From assembly GCA_023416545.1 (NCBI GenBank), contig JAEZHO010000010.1:1-7907 (forward strand): DNA of 7,907 nucleotides, read 5' to 3'. Positions 1 through 6,503 of the stretch are shown piece by piece. The notes under the pieces are model-generated. The model searched no databases, was not told the DNA's origin, and worked only from the letters and a program-made list of their open reading frames with translations. Positions within the stretch are counted from its first letter, which is position 1, and each line of letters starts with the position of its first letter. The position numbers and the translations under genes are program-made. Source of the stretch: Pseudomonadota bacterium (lineage in GTDB: Bacteria > Pseudomonadota > Alphaproteobacteria > Rhizobiales > Rhizobiaceae).

Positions 1-10
1 GGAGCCACCC

Positions 11-148
11 ATGATCGTAAGTCACTTTAATCGCGACCAAAAACCAGTTCTGGAAATCGTGGAGCACGAAGCCTGGCCGCAGCGCTCGTGCAATTCCCGA
101 AAGTACAGCCGCGCGCGAATGGATCAAACCACGGTTCACAGGTTTTAA
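11..148 (+). CDS. Possible 45-codon upstream ORF, unknown
   Basis: A short ATG frame of 45 codons ends in TAA one base before the ATG of the VirK-like gene (TAACATG junction). A GGAG lies six bases upstream of its start, at the very left edge of the window. The translation (begins MIVSHFNRDQ, ends TTVHRF) matches no family I recognise; it has no membrane segment or signal peptide. It could be a translated leader coupled to the downstream gene, which has only a weak ribosome binding site of its own. It could equally be a chance frame in an intergenic region. What is seen is the frame, the Shine-Dalgarno-like GGAG and the near-abutting junction; translation is inference. Confidence 0.2.
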   Translation: MIVSHFNRDQKPVLEIVEHEAWPQRSCNSRKYSRARMDQTTVHRF

Positions 149-149
149 C

Positions 150-1100
150 ATGTTTCAGAGCGAACGGATCACTTTTGGGGCCAAAGTTCAAACCTTCAAT
201 ACTTTCCGCCACGGCGCACGACCAAAATCCCCCTTTGAATTCCCGCAATCTAAAAATCTCGTGTTGGGTAGAATACTGTCCTTTGCGCTGCGGGCCCCTT
301 GGAAGCGCGGTTGTCTCTTCTGGTTGCGCTTCGCTGCCAACCCGATCGTGACAATGCGCTGGTGGCGTTTTCTTTCGAATTTCACCGCGGCGGGCGAATA
401 TCCGGCTCCGCATGATGATCTGCTGCAGAAGCCTCTGTCGAAATTCCTGGTTCACGGAATGCCCAGGTCTCTGCGGCTCGAATTGCTTGCCAACCATTTC
501 CAGATCGCTGAAGGCATCTTCTCCAGAGACAGCCTGATGCGGCTCTGGCAAGGGGACCGGCTGCATATGGGCGTCATTGAAGGGCGTAACGAGTCCTATA
601 GCTGCCACATCGCACTCGCCGACCGTCTTGGCGGGCGTCACGAAGGCGCCTTTGCCGTTCGCCTCGTTCGGACGCGCGACATGGCATTGCTTTGCGTCGG
701 CAGGTTCATCCTCGTCCACCAAGGCTTGCATGGTCGCTATACCTTTGTTGTCGGCAGCATGCAGGGGCCCCGCAAAGGAAAGCGGCTGATCGTCGACGCC
801 ACCCGGGACCTCTTCGGCGTGCGTCCCAAGGAGGCAATCCTCATGGTGTTGCAGGGCCTCACCCTCGAAGGCGGCACGGCTCATTTCCTTGCCGTCTCGG
901 AAAACAGGCAGCCTATCCAGTATCGTCGCAGCAAGCGACGCTCGATGCTGCGGTCGGATATCAACGGGTTCTGGGCGGAGCGTTCCGCCACGCCCGAAAA
1001 TACCTATGGGTTCATGGTGCCGAAATCCGCGGTTGTCGGAGCGGACGGCCGTAGCCGCAGCAAGGCCTGCTTCCACACGATCGGCGAACTGTTTTATTAG
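150..1100 (+). CDS. VirK/YbjX (DUF535) family protein
   Basis: A 316-residue protein recognised as a DUF535 (VirK/YbjX) family member. Family-like landmarks appear in order: an N-terminal hydrophobic/aromatic block ending in MRWWRFL (69-75), KPLSKFLVHGM (94-104), the core signature VGSMQGPRKG (201-210), LFGVRPKEAILMVLQGL (221-237), FLAVSENRQ (246-254) and a basic YRRSKRR stretch (258-264) followed by DINGFW (270-275). The length fits the family. Shigella VirK and Salmonella VirK/YbjX are linked to virulence and tolerance of envelope stress or antimicrobial peptides; the biochemical activity is not established, so no reaction is assigned. There is no signal peptide. The ATG at 150 is the first in-frame ATG after an upstream stop at 18-20, but its ribosome binding site is weak (CAGG). 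The first ~38 codons look more AT-rich than the rest, so the start is uncertain. A 366-codon antisense frame covers the same DNA and was rejected because it resembles no known family. Confidence 0.85.
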   Translation: MFQSERITFGAKVQTFNTFRHGARPKSPFEFPQSKNLVLGRILSFALRAPWKRGCLFWLRFAANPIVTMRWWRFLSNFTAAGEYPAPHDDLLQKPLSKFLVHGMPRSLRLELLANHFQIAEGIFSRDSLMRLWQGDRLHMGVIEGRNESYSCHIALADRLGGRHEGAFAVRLVRTRDMALLCVGRFILVHQGLHGRYTFVVGSMQGPRKGKRLIVDATRDLFGVRPKEAILMVLQGLTLEGGTAHFLAVSENRQPIQYRRSKRRSMLRSDINGFWAERSATPENTYGFMVPKSAVVGADGRSRSKACFHTIGELFY

Positions 1101-1158
1101 CTCGGGCAGACCAAGTGCGGCTGTCATATCTAGACTGCGGGGAGAGGGGGGAGCTTTC

Positions 1159-1218
1159 GTGCGGTTTGTCGCGGCACGGAAGTCGACGCCATGCTATGAA
1201 GCCCCATCTCCTTCATGA
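1159..1218 (+). CDS. Possible 19-codon leader ORF coupled to methyltransferase
   Basis: A GTG-initiated frame of 19 codons plus stop (starts VRFVAARKST, M if initiated; ends APSPS). A purine-rich GGGGGGAG run (1146-1153) lies five bases before the GTG. Its TGA stop (1216-1218) overlaps the ATG of the methyltransferase (1215-1217) as ATGA, a typical translational-coupling junction. The methyltransferase start has no clear Shine-Dalgarno sequence of its own, which makes coupling plausible. The peptide has no recognised homologue and no attenuator-like run of a single amino acid. The GTG start and short length keep confidence low. Confidence 0.25.
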   Translation: MRFVAARKSTPCYEAPSPS

Positions 1219-1916
1219 ACTGGTGCCTGATGAGCAGTAACTTCGGCCTTTTCGCGGATACCGCATCCGCCGGCTCTTACGTCCTTGAAACGCCGCGCAA
1301 GGTGCCTGGCCTTGCAGACCTCCACAGGATGGTGACCCTGCTCGTTGCCGAGCGGGCGCCCGCGGATGCGCATGTACTGGTCGTCGGCGCGGGTGGTGGC
1401 CTGGAGATCAGGGCGATGGCGGAGGCGCGGCCGGACTGGCGGTTTACCGGCGTTGACCCGTCATCCGCAATGCTGGACGTCGCGCGCCAGACGACATCGG
1501 CTTGCGCCGAGCGGACGCAGTTCATTCTCGGTCGGGCGATCGACGCACCGCCGGGTCCCTTCGATGCGGCCGTTTGTCTTCTCACGCTGCACTTCCTCGA
1601 CCGCGATGAAAGGCTCGAAACGCTTCAGGAAATAGGCAGGCGTCTGAGACCGGGCGGTACCCTCGTCGCTGCCCATCACACCGCCGTGGGCGGCGAGGCG
1701 GAAGCGTGGCTACGCCTATCCGCGGCCTTCGCCGGCGGGGCAAGCGGGGATCCGGAGAAAGCCGCTGCTTCGGCCAGGGTAATGGCAGGTCAGCTTCCGC
1801 TGCTCTCTCCGGAGGGCGAGGAAGACCTCTTTCGTGACGCCGGCTTCCTGCATCCAGCGCTCTTTTACGCTGCCTTTTCGTTTCGGGGCTGGGTCATGAC
1901 AAGGCCGGGATCCTGA
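1215..1916 (+). CDS. Class I SAM-dependent methyltransferase
   Basis: A 233-residue cytosolic protein with the Rossmann-fold methyltransferase motifs in order. Glycine-rich motif I is VLVVGAGGG (54-62), for binding S-adenosylmethionine. The acidic end of strand 2 is GVDPSSAML (79-87), where D81 would contact the ribose hydroxyls. FDAAVCLLTLHFL (116-128) is the post-motif region, and LRPGGTLV (144-151) is motif III. The overall layout resembles the Methyltransf_25/CmoA-like group; the substrate cannot be deduced. The start is uncertain: ATG 1215 overlaps a short upstream frame as ATGA, while ATG 1230 (MSSNFGLF) would give a 228-residue protein beginning at the likely conserved N terminus. Neither has a good Shine-Dalgarno sequence. 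It lies 114 bases after the VirK-like gene on the same strand, so co-transcription is possible, and it is followed by a hairpin terminator. Its convergent neighbour is the AraC-type regulator. Confidence 0.87.
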   Translation: MNWCLMSSNFGLFADTASAGSYVLETPRKVPGLADLHRMVTLLVAERAPADAHVLVVGAGGGLEIRAMAEARPDWRFTGVDPSSAMLDVARQTTSACAERTQFILGRAIDAPPGPFDAAVCLLTLHFLDRDERLETLQEIGRRLRPGGTLVAAHHTAVGGEAEAWLRLSAAFAGGASGDPEKAAASARVMAGQLPLLSPEGEEDLFRDAGFLHPALFYAAFSFRGWVMTRPGS

Positions 1917-1930
1917 CGGCCCGATGCTTG

Positions 1931-1952
1931 GGCAGTCGCCAGGCTGCCTTTT
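1931..1952 (+). terminator. Rho-independent terminator after methyltransferase
   Basis: A 7-bp stem GGCAGTC / GGCTGCC (one T-G wobble) closes a GCCA tetraloop at 1931-1948 and is followed at once by TTTT, then further T-rich sequence (CTGTTT). It begins 14 bases after the methyltransferase stop codon, the expected place for transcript release. On the opposite strand no T-run follows the stem, so it should act only on rightward transcripts and would not end the AraC-gene transcript arriving from the right. Confidence 0.6.
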
Positions 1953-2021
1953 CTGTTTCGACCTGAATGAACCATGCCCGCCGCAGTTCCTGCTGCAATC
2001 TTTCGGGGGAAAACGGGTTCG

Positions 2022-2978
2022 TTATCGATCCGACGTCGGGTAGCCCTCCTGCGGGGCGTGCGGCATCGGCTCGGTTTTCGAAGGAAAGGCCTTTCCGTGG
2101 CCAAGTTTGCGTACGAGGTCGACATGTCTCGAAGGAGGCGCGCCGAATGCCTTCGCGAAGTCCGCCGAAAAGTGGGAGGGGTTGGCGTATCCTACATGGA
2201 AGGCTGCCGTCGCCACGTCCACGCCGTCGTAGAGCATCAGGCGTCTCGCTTCCTGCAGGCGAAGCTGTTTCCTGAATTCGACGGGGCTCATCGTGGTTAT
2301 CGATCGGAAATGGCTGAAGAAGGTGGAACGACCCATGCCCGCGACCTCGGCAGCGCGTTCGACCAGGGAGGCCTCGTGATAATGGCTCCTCATCCATTGG
2401 GTGGCGCGGGCGATCCGGCTGAGGTGGGTTCGGGGATTGGCCATCTGCCGGATCGTCCGGCTGTTGGGGCTCGTCAACAGCCTGTACATGATCTCCCGCT
2501 TCGCAAGCGGAGCCAGTTCGGCAATGTCCTGGGGACGATCCAGAAGCGCAAGCAGACGCGATGCGGTGTCGAGCACTTCAGGGTCGATATCGCCGAGGAG
2601 AAGCGCGGTTGCGGCCTTCCCCGGCTGTGCGGGCAGTGGGTATCGGTCCGCCAGTTCGGCCAGTTCGAGGCGATCGAGGTTCAACTGCATGGAGAGGTAA
2701 GGCTCGGCAGTGGACGCCTTCGTGACCGCGCCGACGACCGGCATGTCGACGGACGCGATCAGGTAACTTGCTTCATCGAAGACGAAGTGCGTTCGCCCGA
2801 GCATCGCGGTTTTCTGGCCCTGGGCCACGAGACAGAGGGTCGGGCCGTAGATCGCAGGCATGGGAAAGGTCGGGTAGGAGCACCGGATAAGCGCCAATCC
2901 CGGAAGCTTCGTCTGGAAGATGCCGTCAACGGGGGCATGACGGCTGATGAGCGTCTTTATCCACTCTCGGTTCGGCAT
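2022..2978 (-). CDS. AraC-family regulator with AraC_N sensor domain (YqhC-like)
   Basis: A 318-residue transcription factor. The N-terminal part (about 15-170) fits the AraC_N domain (PF06719), the sensor module of E. coli YqhC, which controls an aldehyde reductase; landmarks are YGPTLCLVAQGQK (44-56) and MYRLLTS (164-170). The C terminus carries the two AraC helix-turn-helix units: the first at about 204-248 (AAEVAGMGRSTFFSHFR within it) and the second at about 254-285 (HVGYANPSHFSADFAKAFG). A longer frame begins at 2996 (MEEEPG), but those codons are themselves the ribosome binding site: GGAGGAGG sits eight bases before the ATG at 2978, so the shorter start is chosen. The C-terminal tail after 290 is extended and probably disordered. 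It lies downstream of paoC on the same strand, separated by 376 bases with its own promoter-like element. Regulation of the paoABC-like operon in response to aldehydes is inferred from family and position. Confidence 0.94.
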   Translation of the reverse strand: MPNREWIKTLISRHAPVDGIFQTKLPGLALIRCSYPTFPMPAIYGPTLCLVAQGQKTAMLGRTHFVFDEASYLIASVDMPVVGAVTKASTAEPYLSMQLNLDRLELAELADRYPLPAQPGKAATALLLGDIDPEVLDTASRLLALLDRPQDIAELAPLAKREIMYRLLTSPNSRTIRQMANPRTHLSRIARATQWMRSHYHEASLVERAAEVAGMGRSTFFSHFRSITTMSPVEFRKQLRLQEARRLMLYDGVDVATAAFHVGYANPSHFSADFAKAFGAPPSRHVDLVRKLGHGKAFPSKTEPMPHAPQEGYPTSDR

Positions 2979-3058
2979 CCCGGGTTCCTCCTCCATTCAG
3001 TACTTCCCGCTCTCGTGCTTCCCTGGGCCTGGGAGCGCGGCAATACTCAAGTTTTCTT

Positions 3059-3070
3059 CCTGCAGGCAAT
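3059..3070. repeat. 12-bp direct repeat, copy 1
   Basis: The sequence CCTGCAGGCAAT occurs exactly twice in the gap, here and at 3301-3312. The match is 14 of 15 if three more bases are included (GAG here, CAG there). The core CCTGCAGG is a perfect 8-bp palindrome. This copy falls at the expected transcription start of the AraC gene, a position where a bound protein would block initiation. A third shorter match, CCTGCAGGC at 2252-2260, lies inside the AraC gene. Confidence 0.45.
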
Positions 3071-3074
3071 GAGA

Positions 3075-3103
3075 AGTATACCTTGGACATTGATCCGTAT
3101 CGA
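3075..3103 (-). promoter_or_regulatory. Candidate sigma-70 promoter of the AraC gene
   Basis: On the minus strand, TATACT (3080-3075) matches the -10 consensus at five of six positions. TCGATA (3103-3098), 17 bases upstream, matches the -35 consensus at four of six. Transcription would begin near 3068, giving an untranslated leader of about 90 bases before the ATG at 2978. A CCTTGGACAT element occupies the spacer. The assignment rests on consensus matching alone. Confidence 0.35.
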
Positions 3104-3121
3104 GACGCCGATCCTTGACAT
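3081..3121. promoter_or_regulatory. CCTTG(G)ACAT direct repeat, possible operator
   Basis: CCTTGGACAT (3081-3090) and CCTTGACAT (3113-3121) are nearly identical and in the same orientation, with start points 32 bp apart, about three helical turns. The first lies between the candidate -10 and -35 elements of the AraC gene, the second just upstream of the -35. AraC-family proteins commonly bind directly repeated half-sites on one helix face, so an autoregulatory operator is plausible. Binding is inferred. Confidence 0.3.
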
Positions 3122-3300
3122 AATGGTTAGTATTTCCTGCCAATCGGGTGTGCCACACGTGGAGAATTCGGTCGACAGTGCCGACGAGCCGAAGCAAAAC
3201 TGCTCTCCGCGGATCGGAATAAACCTTGTTTCCGAATCTAATCTGGAAATCAGGGCGCGCGGTTGCCGGATACTCGCGCTACCGGGACGGCTGCGCCGGG

Positions 3301-3312
3301 CCTGCAGGCAAT
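3301..3312. repeat. 12-bp direct repeat, copy 2
   Basis: Second exact copy of CCTGCAGGCAAT, 242 bp from the first and 42 bases beyond the paoC stop codon. Together the two copies bracket the non-coding gap. It could be a second operator half for DNA looping or a chance repeat. Confidence 0.4.
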
Positions 3313-3337
3313 CAGGCGCGGCGCGATCGACTGGTTG

Positions 3338-3353
3338 ATCCGGCCCACCGGAT
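3338..3353 (-). other. Hairpin directly after the paoC stop
   Basis: A perfect 6-bp stem ATCCGG/CCGGAT with a 4-base loop begins one base after the paoC TAG stop on the minus strand. No T-run follows, so it does not qualify as a rho-independent terminator. It could stabilise the 3' end of the operon mRNA or pause polymerase. Confidence 0.3.
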
Positions 3354-3354
3354 G

Positions 3355-5526
3355 CTAGGCTCGCAGGAGATCGGGGACGAGATTGGAGAGATGGACGGGG
3401 AACTTGCGGGCCCTCACGCCGCAGGCATTGTAAAGCGCGTTGGCGAAAGCCGCGGACGACCCGCAGCCACCGAGCTCGCCGACCCCCTTGACCCCGACGG
3501 GGTTGGCCTCGAGATCCGGCGCGTCGACCAGGATGACGTCGATATCCGGAATGTCCGCGTGAACGGGAACCAGGTATTCCGCCAGATCGCCATTGACGAT
3601 GTTGCCGTAGCGTGGATCCACTTCGGCAGCTTCACGGCAGGCTGCCGAAAGCCCCCAGATCATCCCGCCGAGAAGTTGGGATCGGGCCGTTTTCGGATTG
3701 AGGATACGCCCTGCGGAAAAGACGCCGAGCATTCGCCGGATCCGGGTCTCACCGGTCAAGGCATGGACCCCGACCTCGACGAAATGGGCTCCATAGGTGT
3801 GGCGAGATTTGGCCGCCCAATCCTCTATCTGCGCCGAGGGGATCGAGCGGCCCCTCGCGAGGAGACCGGAGGGGTGGACCGCCAGCACGCGCGCCACCAG
3901 ATCCGGGCCGGGATCCACCTGTGCCTCGGCCATCAGTTTCAGGCAGGCCTGATGCAAGGCCGCCGCGGTATTCGGGGCGCCCCATGAACCTCCGGAACCG
4001 CCACCGGGGGGCAGGCTGGAGTGGGCGAGGGCGACGTCGATATCGGCGATCTCCAACCCGAGCACCTCGGCTGCGACCTGGGCGAGGATCGTGTAGCTCC
4101 CCGTGCCGATGTCGGTGAGGTCGGAGCGAACCTCGACGCGTCCGGCCGGGTTGACGGCGACCTCGACCTCAGCCGCTCCCTGAAAGTGCTGGCGTATCGC
4201 CGACGCCATGCCCATACCGACCATCCACGGTCCGTCGCGCGACATGCGCGGCCGGGCACTGCGCTTCTCCCATCCGAAATGTGCCGCTCCCGTGCGCAGG
4301 CACTCCGAGAGGCGGCGGCCGGTAAGATGCGCCCCTGTTTCGGGGTCGGTCGAAGTGTCATTCAGGATCCGCAGGTCGACGGGGTCCATAGCCAGCTTCT
4401 CGGCAAGTTCATCCATGGCGATCTCGACGGCAAGAAGACCGGCCATTTCGCCCGGGGCCCGAACGGCTTCGCCGCTTGGAAGATCCAGATGTGTCGTGCG
4501 ATGACGCGTCATGCGATGGGGAGCCGCGTAAAGGGAACGGGTTACCGTCGCCGTCTGCTCCACGAAAGGATCGCCCTTGTTGGAGTAGATCAGCGTCTCA
4601 TGGCCGATCGCCGACAGGCGTCCGTCTGGACCGGCTCCCAGACGGACCCTCTGCCTTTGCCAGGGCCGCATGCCTGTGAGACCGAACATCTGCTGGCGTG
4701 TCAGGGCCACCTTGACCGGCTGCCCGAGCATCCTGGACGCGATCGCAGCGCCCATCAGGTCAGCGTGAACCGAGAGCTTCGAGCCGAACCCTCCTCCGAC
4801 GAAAGGTGCGGAGACGACGACCTGATCCCGGGACAATCCGAGAGCGGCTTCCAGCGACGACGGTATGTTTGCCAGTGTCTGGTGACTGGTGACGAGGTTG
4901 AGTGTCTCTCCTTGCCACCACGCAAGGGTGGCATGCGGCTCCATCGGTTGAGAGAGCTGGATCGCGCTCTCGTACTCGCCGTCAATCTTCACTTCGGACG
5001 CCGCGAACCCGCCTTCGAAATCGCCGACGTCGGTTGCGCCCGAAAAACCGGCATTCGCCGTTTCCTCGTCCCTCACCGGATGACCGTCGGAAAACGCAAA
5101 ATTGCCGGTCTTGCGGCGGTAGGTTACCTTGATGGAACGTGCCGCGTCCCGGGCCTGTTCGAATGTCGCTGCGACAACCAGGGCGACTGGCTGCCCGAAG
5201 TGATTGATCGTCCGCCCGGACAGGATCGGGCGAGCGCGCGCCGCGAAACTCGCTCCGGAGGCGTCCAGCGCGCCCTGGCGAGGCGCGTTTTCATGGGTGA
5301 CGATCAACGCGACCCCATCCATGTCGTGAGCGATCGAGGTGTCGATCGAGGCGATCTCGCCCTGCCCGATCGTCGCGGTCGCAAAGACGCCCACAAGCGC
5401 TTCGCCGAGTCTGGTGTTCTCGTAAGCGTAGTTCGCAGCGCCGGTGACCTTCTTGACGCCGTCAAGACGGTCGATCGGCTGGCCGACGATCCGGGTCGCG
5501 GTCTCGTTGTTATCAAGCCGGGTCAT
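3355..5526 (-). CDS. paoC: PaoC-type aldehyde oxidoreductase, molybdenum cofactor subunit
   Basis: A 723-residue large subunit of the xanthine oxidase family, close in length and sequence to E. coli PaoC (about 732). It binds the molybdenum cofactor (a cytosine dinucleotide form in the E. coli enzyme) and carries the aldehyde oxidation site. Visible motifs: the small a/b hammerhead domain begins near VTGAANYAYE (27-36); the cofactor-binding glycine loop is PFVGGGFGSK (241-250); MEPH is at 195-198; VRAPGE at 355-360; DIGTGSYTILAQ at 472-483; GSGGSWGAPNT at 510-520; AGRILNPKTARSQ at 605-617; and the catalytic glutamate is E684 in KGVGELG, equivalent to PaoC E692. It has no signal peptide and should be carried to the periplasm with PaoA through the Tat system. 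Its ATG overlaps the paoB stop as ATGA, implying coupled translation. It is the last gene of the operon. The only notable difference from PaoC is a somewhat shorter linker around 530-580. Confidence 0.97.
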   Translation of the reverse strand: MTRLDNNETATRIVGQPIDRLDGVKKVTGAANYAYENTRLGEALVGVFATATIGQGEIASIDTSIAHDMDGVALIVTHENAPRQGALDASGASFAARARPILSGRTINHFGQPVALVVAATFEQARDAARSIKVTYRRKTGNFAFSDGHPVRDEETANAGFSGATDVGDFEGGFAASEVKIDGEYESAIQLSQPMEPHATLAWWQGETLNLVTSHQTLANIPSSLEAALGLSRDQVVVSAPFVGGGFGSKLSVHADLMGAAIASRMLGQPVKVALTRQQMFGLTGMRPWQRQRVRLGAGPDGRLSAIGHETLIYSNKGDPFVEQTATVTRSLYAAPHRMTRHRTTHLDLPSGEAVRAPGEMAGLLAVEIAMDELAEKLAMDPVDLRILNDTSTDPETGAHLTGRRLSECLRTGAAHFGWEKRSARPRMSRDGPWMVGMGMASAIRQHFQGAAEVEVAVNPAGRVEVRSDLTDIGTGSYTILAQVAAEVLGLEIADIDVALAHSSLPPGGGSGGSWGAPNTAAALHQACLKLMAEAQVDPGPDLVARVLAVHPSGLLARGRSIPSAQIEDWAAKSRHTYGAHFVEVGVHALTGETRIRRMLGVFSAGRILNPKTARSQLLGGMIWGLSAACREAAEVDPRYGNIVNGDLAEYLVPVHADIPDIDVILVDAPDLEANPVGVKGVGELGGCGSSAAFANALYNACGVRARKFPVHLSNLVPDLLRA

Positions 5527-6503
5527 GCTGCCTGCTCCCGTGCATCGACAAGTGCGGCGTGCAGGGCACGCTGTGCGAGGTCAACCTTGTAGGCGTTGTG
5601 CTCGGTCGGCCGTGCTCCCGCAAGCACGATTGCCGCGACGTCCCGGGCGATTTCTTCAGGTGCACCGAAGCCAAGTCCTTCGGCGCCTTCCACCCGCCAG
5701 GGCCTGGGAGCAAGGCCGCCGAAAGCGAGGCGCTCGACCGAAACTCGTTCGCCATCGCGCCGCGCAACGAGTGCCACGGACACCGTTGCGAAGGCGTAGC
5801 TCGCTCGTTCCCTGACCTTTCGATAGACATGGACCCCGTCAATCGGGGGCGGAAGTTCAACGCGCGCGATGATTTCGTCTGCGCGCAGGGCGGTTTCCAC
5901 TTCGGGCGTGTCGCCGGGCAACCTGTGGAAGTCGGCAATGTCTATGCCGCGCTCGCCGTCCGGACCGACGGCAATTACCACTGCATCCAGCGCGCGCATG
6001 GCGACCGACATGTCGGAGGGGTGAGTTGCGATGCAGGACGGGCTGCCCCCGAGGATAGCCAGATTCGTGGACAGTCCTGCGATGGCGTCGCAGCCGGACC
6101 CGGGCACGCGCTTGTTGCAGGCCATAGCCGGCGCATAGAAATAGGGACAGCGGGTCCGTTGCAGCAGGTTTCCCGCGGTTGTCGCCCGATTTCGAAGCTG
6201 GCCGGAGGCGCCCGAAAGCAGCGCACGCGTCAGGATCCCATAGTCGCTCCGCACGATCTCGTGGGCTGCAAGATCCGTATTCCGGACGGTGGCCCCTATG
6301 GAAAGCCCGCCCGTCTCCAGCCTGTCGATGCGGTCGAGGCCAATTCCGTTGATGTCGATCAGGTGCTCCGGAAGTTCGATCTGGAGCTTCATGAGGTCCA
6401 GGAGGTTCGTGCCTCCGGCAATGACCTTTGCCTGGGGCCTCGCCGAAAGAAGAGAGATTGCCCCGTCAACGGACGTGGCGCGATGGTAGGTGAACGCCCT
6501 CAT
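5523..6503 (-). CDS. paoB: PaoB-type FAD-binding subunit of aldehyde oxidoreductase
   Basis: A 326-residue FAD-binding subunit of the molybdopterin dehydrogenase family (E. coli PaoB about 318). It accepts electrons from the PaoA clusters and hands them to the external acceptor. FAD pyrophosphate-binding loops are visible at VIAGGTNLLDLMKL (27-40) and TTAGNLLQRTRC (108-119). Four cysteines, C119, C129, C138 and C157, sit in the insertion typical of PaoB (RCPYFYAPAMACNK, GSGCDA, SCIATHPSD), which holds an extra [4Fe-4S] cluster not found in ordinary xanthine dehydrogenases. The CO-dehydrogenase flavoprotein C-terminal domain follows from about 220. The frame stays open upstream to 6716, but the start at 6503 is chosen because it gives the conserved N terminus (MRAFTYHRA), has a purine-rich GGAAGGGGATGGG before it, and overlaps the paoA stop as ATGA. 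Confidence 0.96.
   Translation of the reverse strand: MRAFTYHRATSVDGAISLLSARPQAKVIAGGTNLLDLMKLQIELPEHLIDINGIGLDRIDRLETGGLSIGATVRNTDLAAHEIVRSDYGILTRALLSGASGQLRNRATTAGNLLQRTRCPYFYAPAMACNKRVPGSGCDAIAGLSTNLAILGGSPSCIATHPSDMSVAMRALDAVVIAVGPDGERGIDIADFHRLPGDTPEVETALRADEIIARVELPPPIDGVHVYRKVRERASYAFATVSVALVARRDGERVSVERLAFGGLAPRPWRVEGAEGLGFGAPEEIARDVAAIVLAGARPTEHNAYKVDLAQRALHAALVDAREQAA

Larger units (their letters stand above)
2979..3354. other. 376-bp non-coding gap between paoC and the AraC gene
   Basis: No convincing gene was found here. It holds a promoter-like element for the AraC gene (3075-3103, minus), a CCTTG(G)ACAT direct repeat (3081 and 3113), two exact copies of a 12-bp sequence (3059-3070 and 3301-3312), an inverted repeat TCGGAA/TTCCGA with a 10-base loop (3214-3235), a GTGTG-C-CACAC dyad (about 3148-3158), and a hairpin directly after the paoC stop. 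The stretch around 3065-3140 and 3190-3250 is visibly more AT-rich than the flanking genes, as expected of control DNA. Confidence 0.6.

Noticed and set aside
27..1127. 366-codon minus-strand frame antisense to the VirK-like gene
   Set aside because: No recognisable domain; the plus-strand product shows DUF535 family signatures, so this is an antisense shadow of GC-rich coding DNA.
3115..3143. Plus-strand TTGACA (3115-3120) as a -35 element
   Set aside because: No acceptable -10 at 16-18 bases spacing and no plus-strand gene downstream for it to serve.
2997..3197. 66-codon minus-strand frame ending just before the AraC-type gene (TGAATG junction)
   Set aside because: It runs through the predicted promoter and repeats, starts without a Shine-Dalgarno and resembles nothing known; more likely leader and control DNA.
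3214..3235. TCGGAA/TTCCGA inverted repeat as a terminator for the paoABC-like operon
   Set aside because: A 10-base loop, short stem, about 120 bases beyond the stop and no following T-run; kept only as a note in the gap description.
1974..3338. 454-codon plus-strand frame antisense to the AraC-type gene
   Set aside because: Composition is arginine/glycine-rich shadow sequence without a domain; the minus strand encodes a clear AraC_N plus helix-turn-helix protein.
4021..5592. 523-codon plus-strand frame antisense to paoC
   Set aside because: Long only because of GC3 bias; the opposite strand encodes an unmistakable molybdenum-binding subunit.
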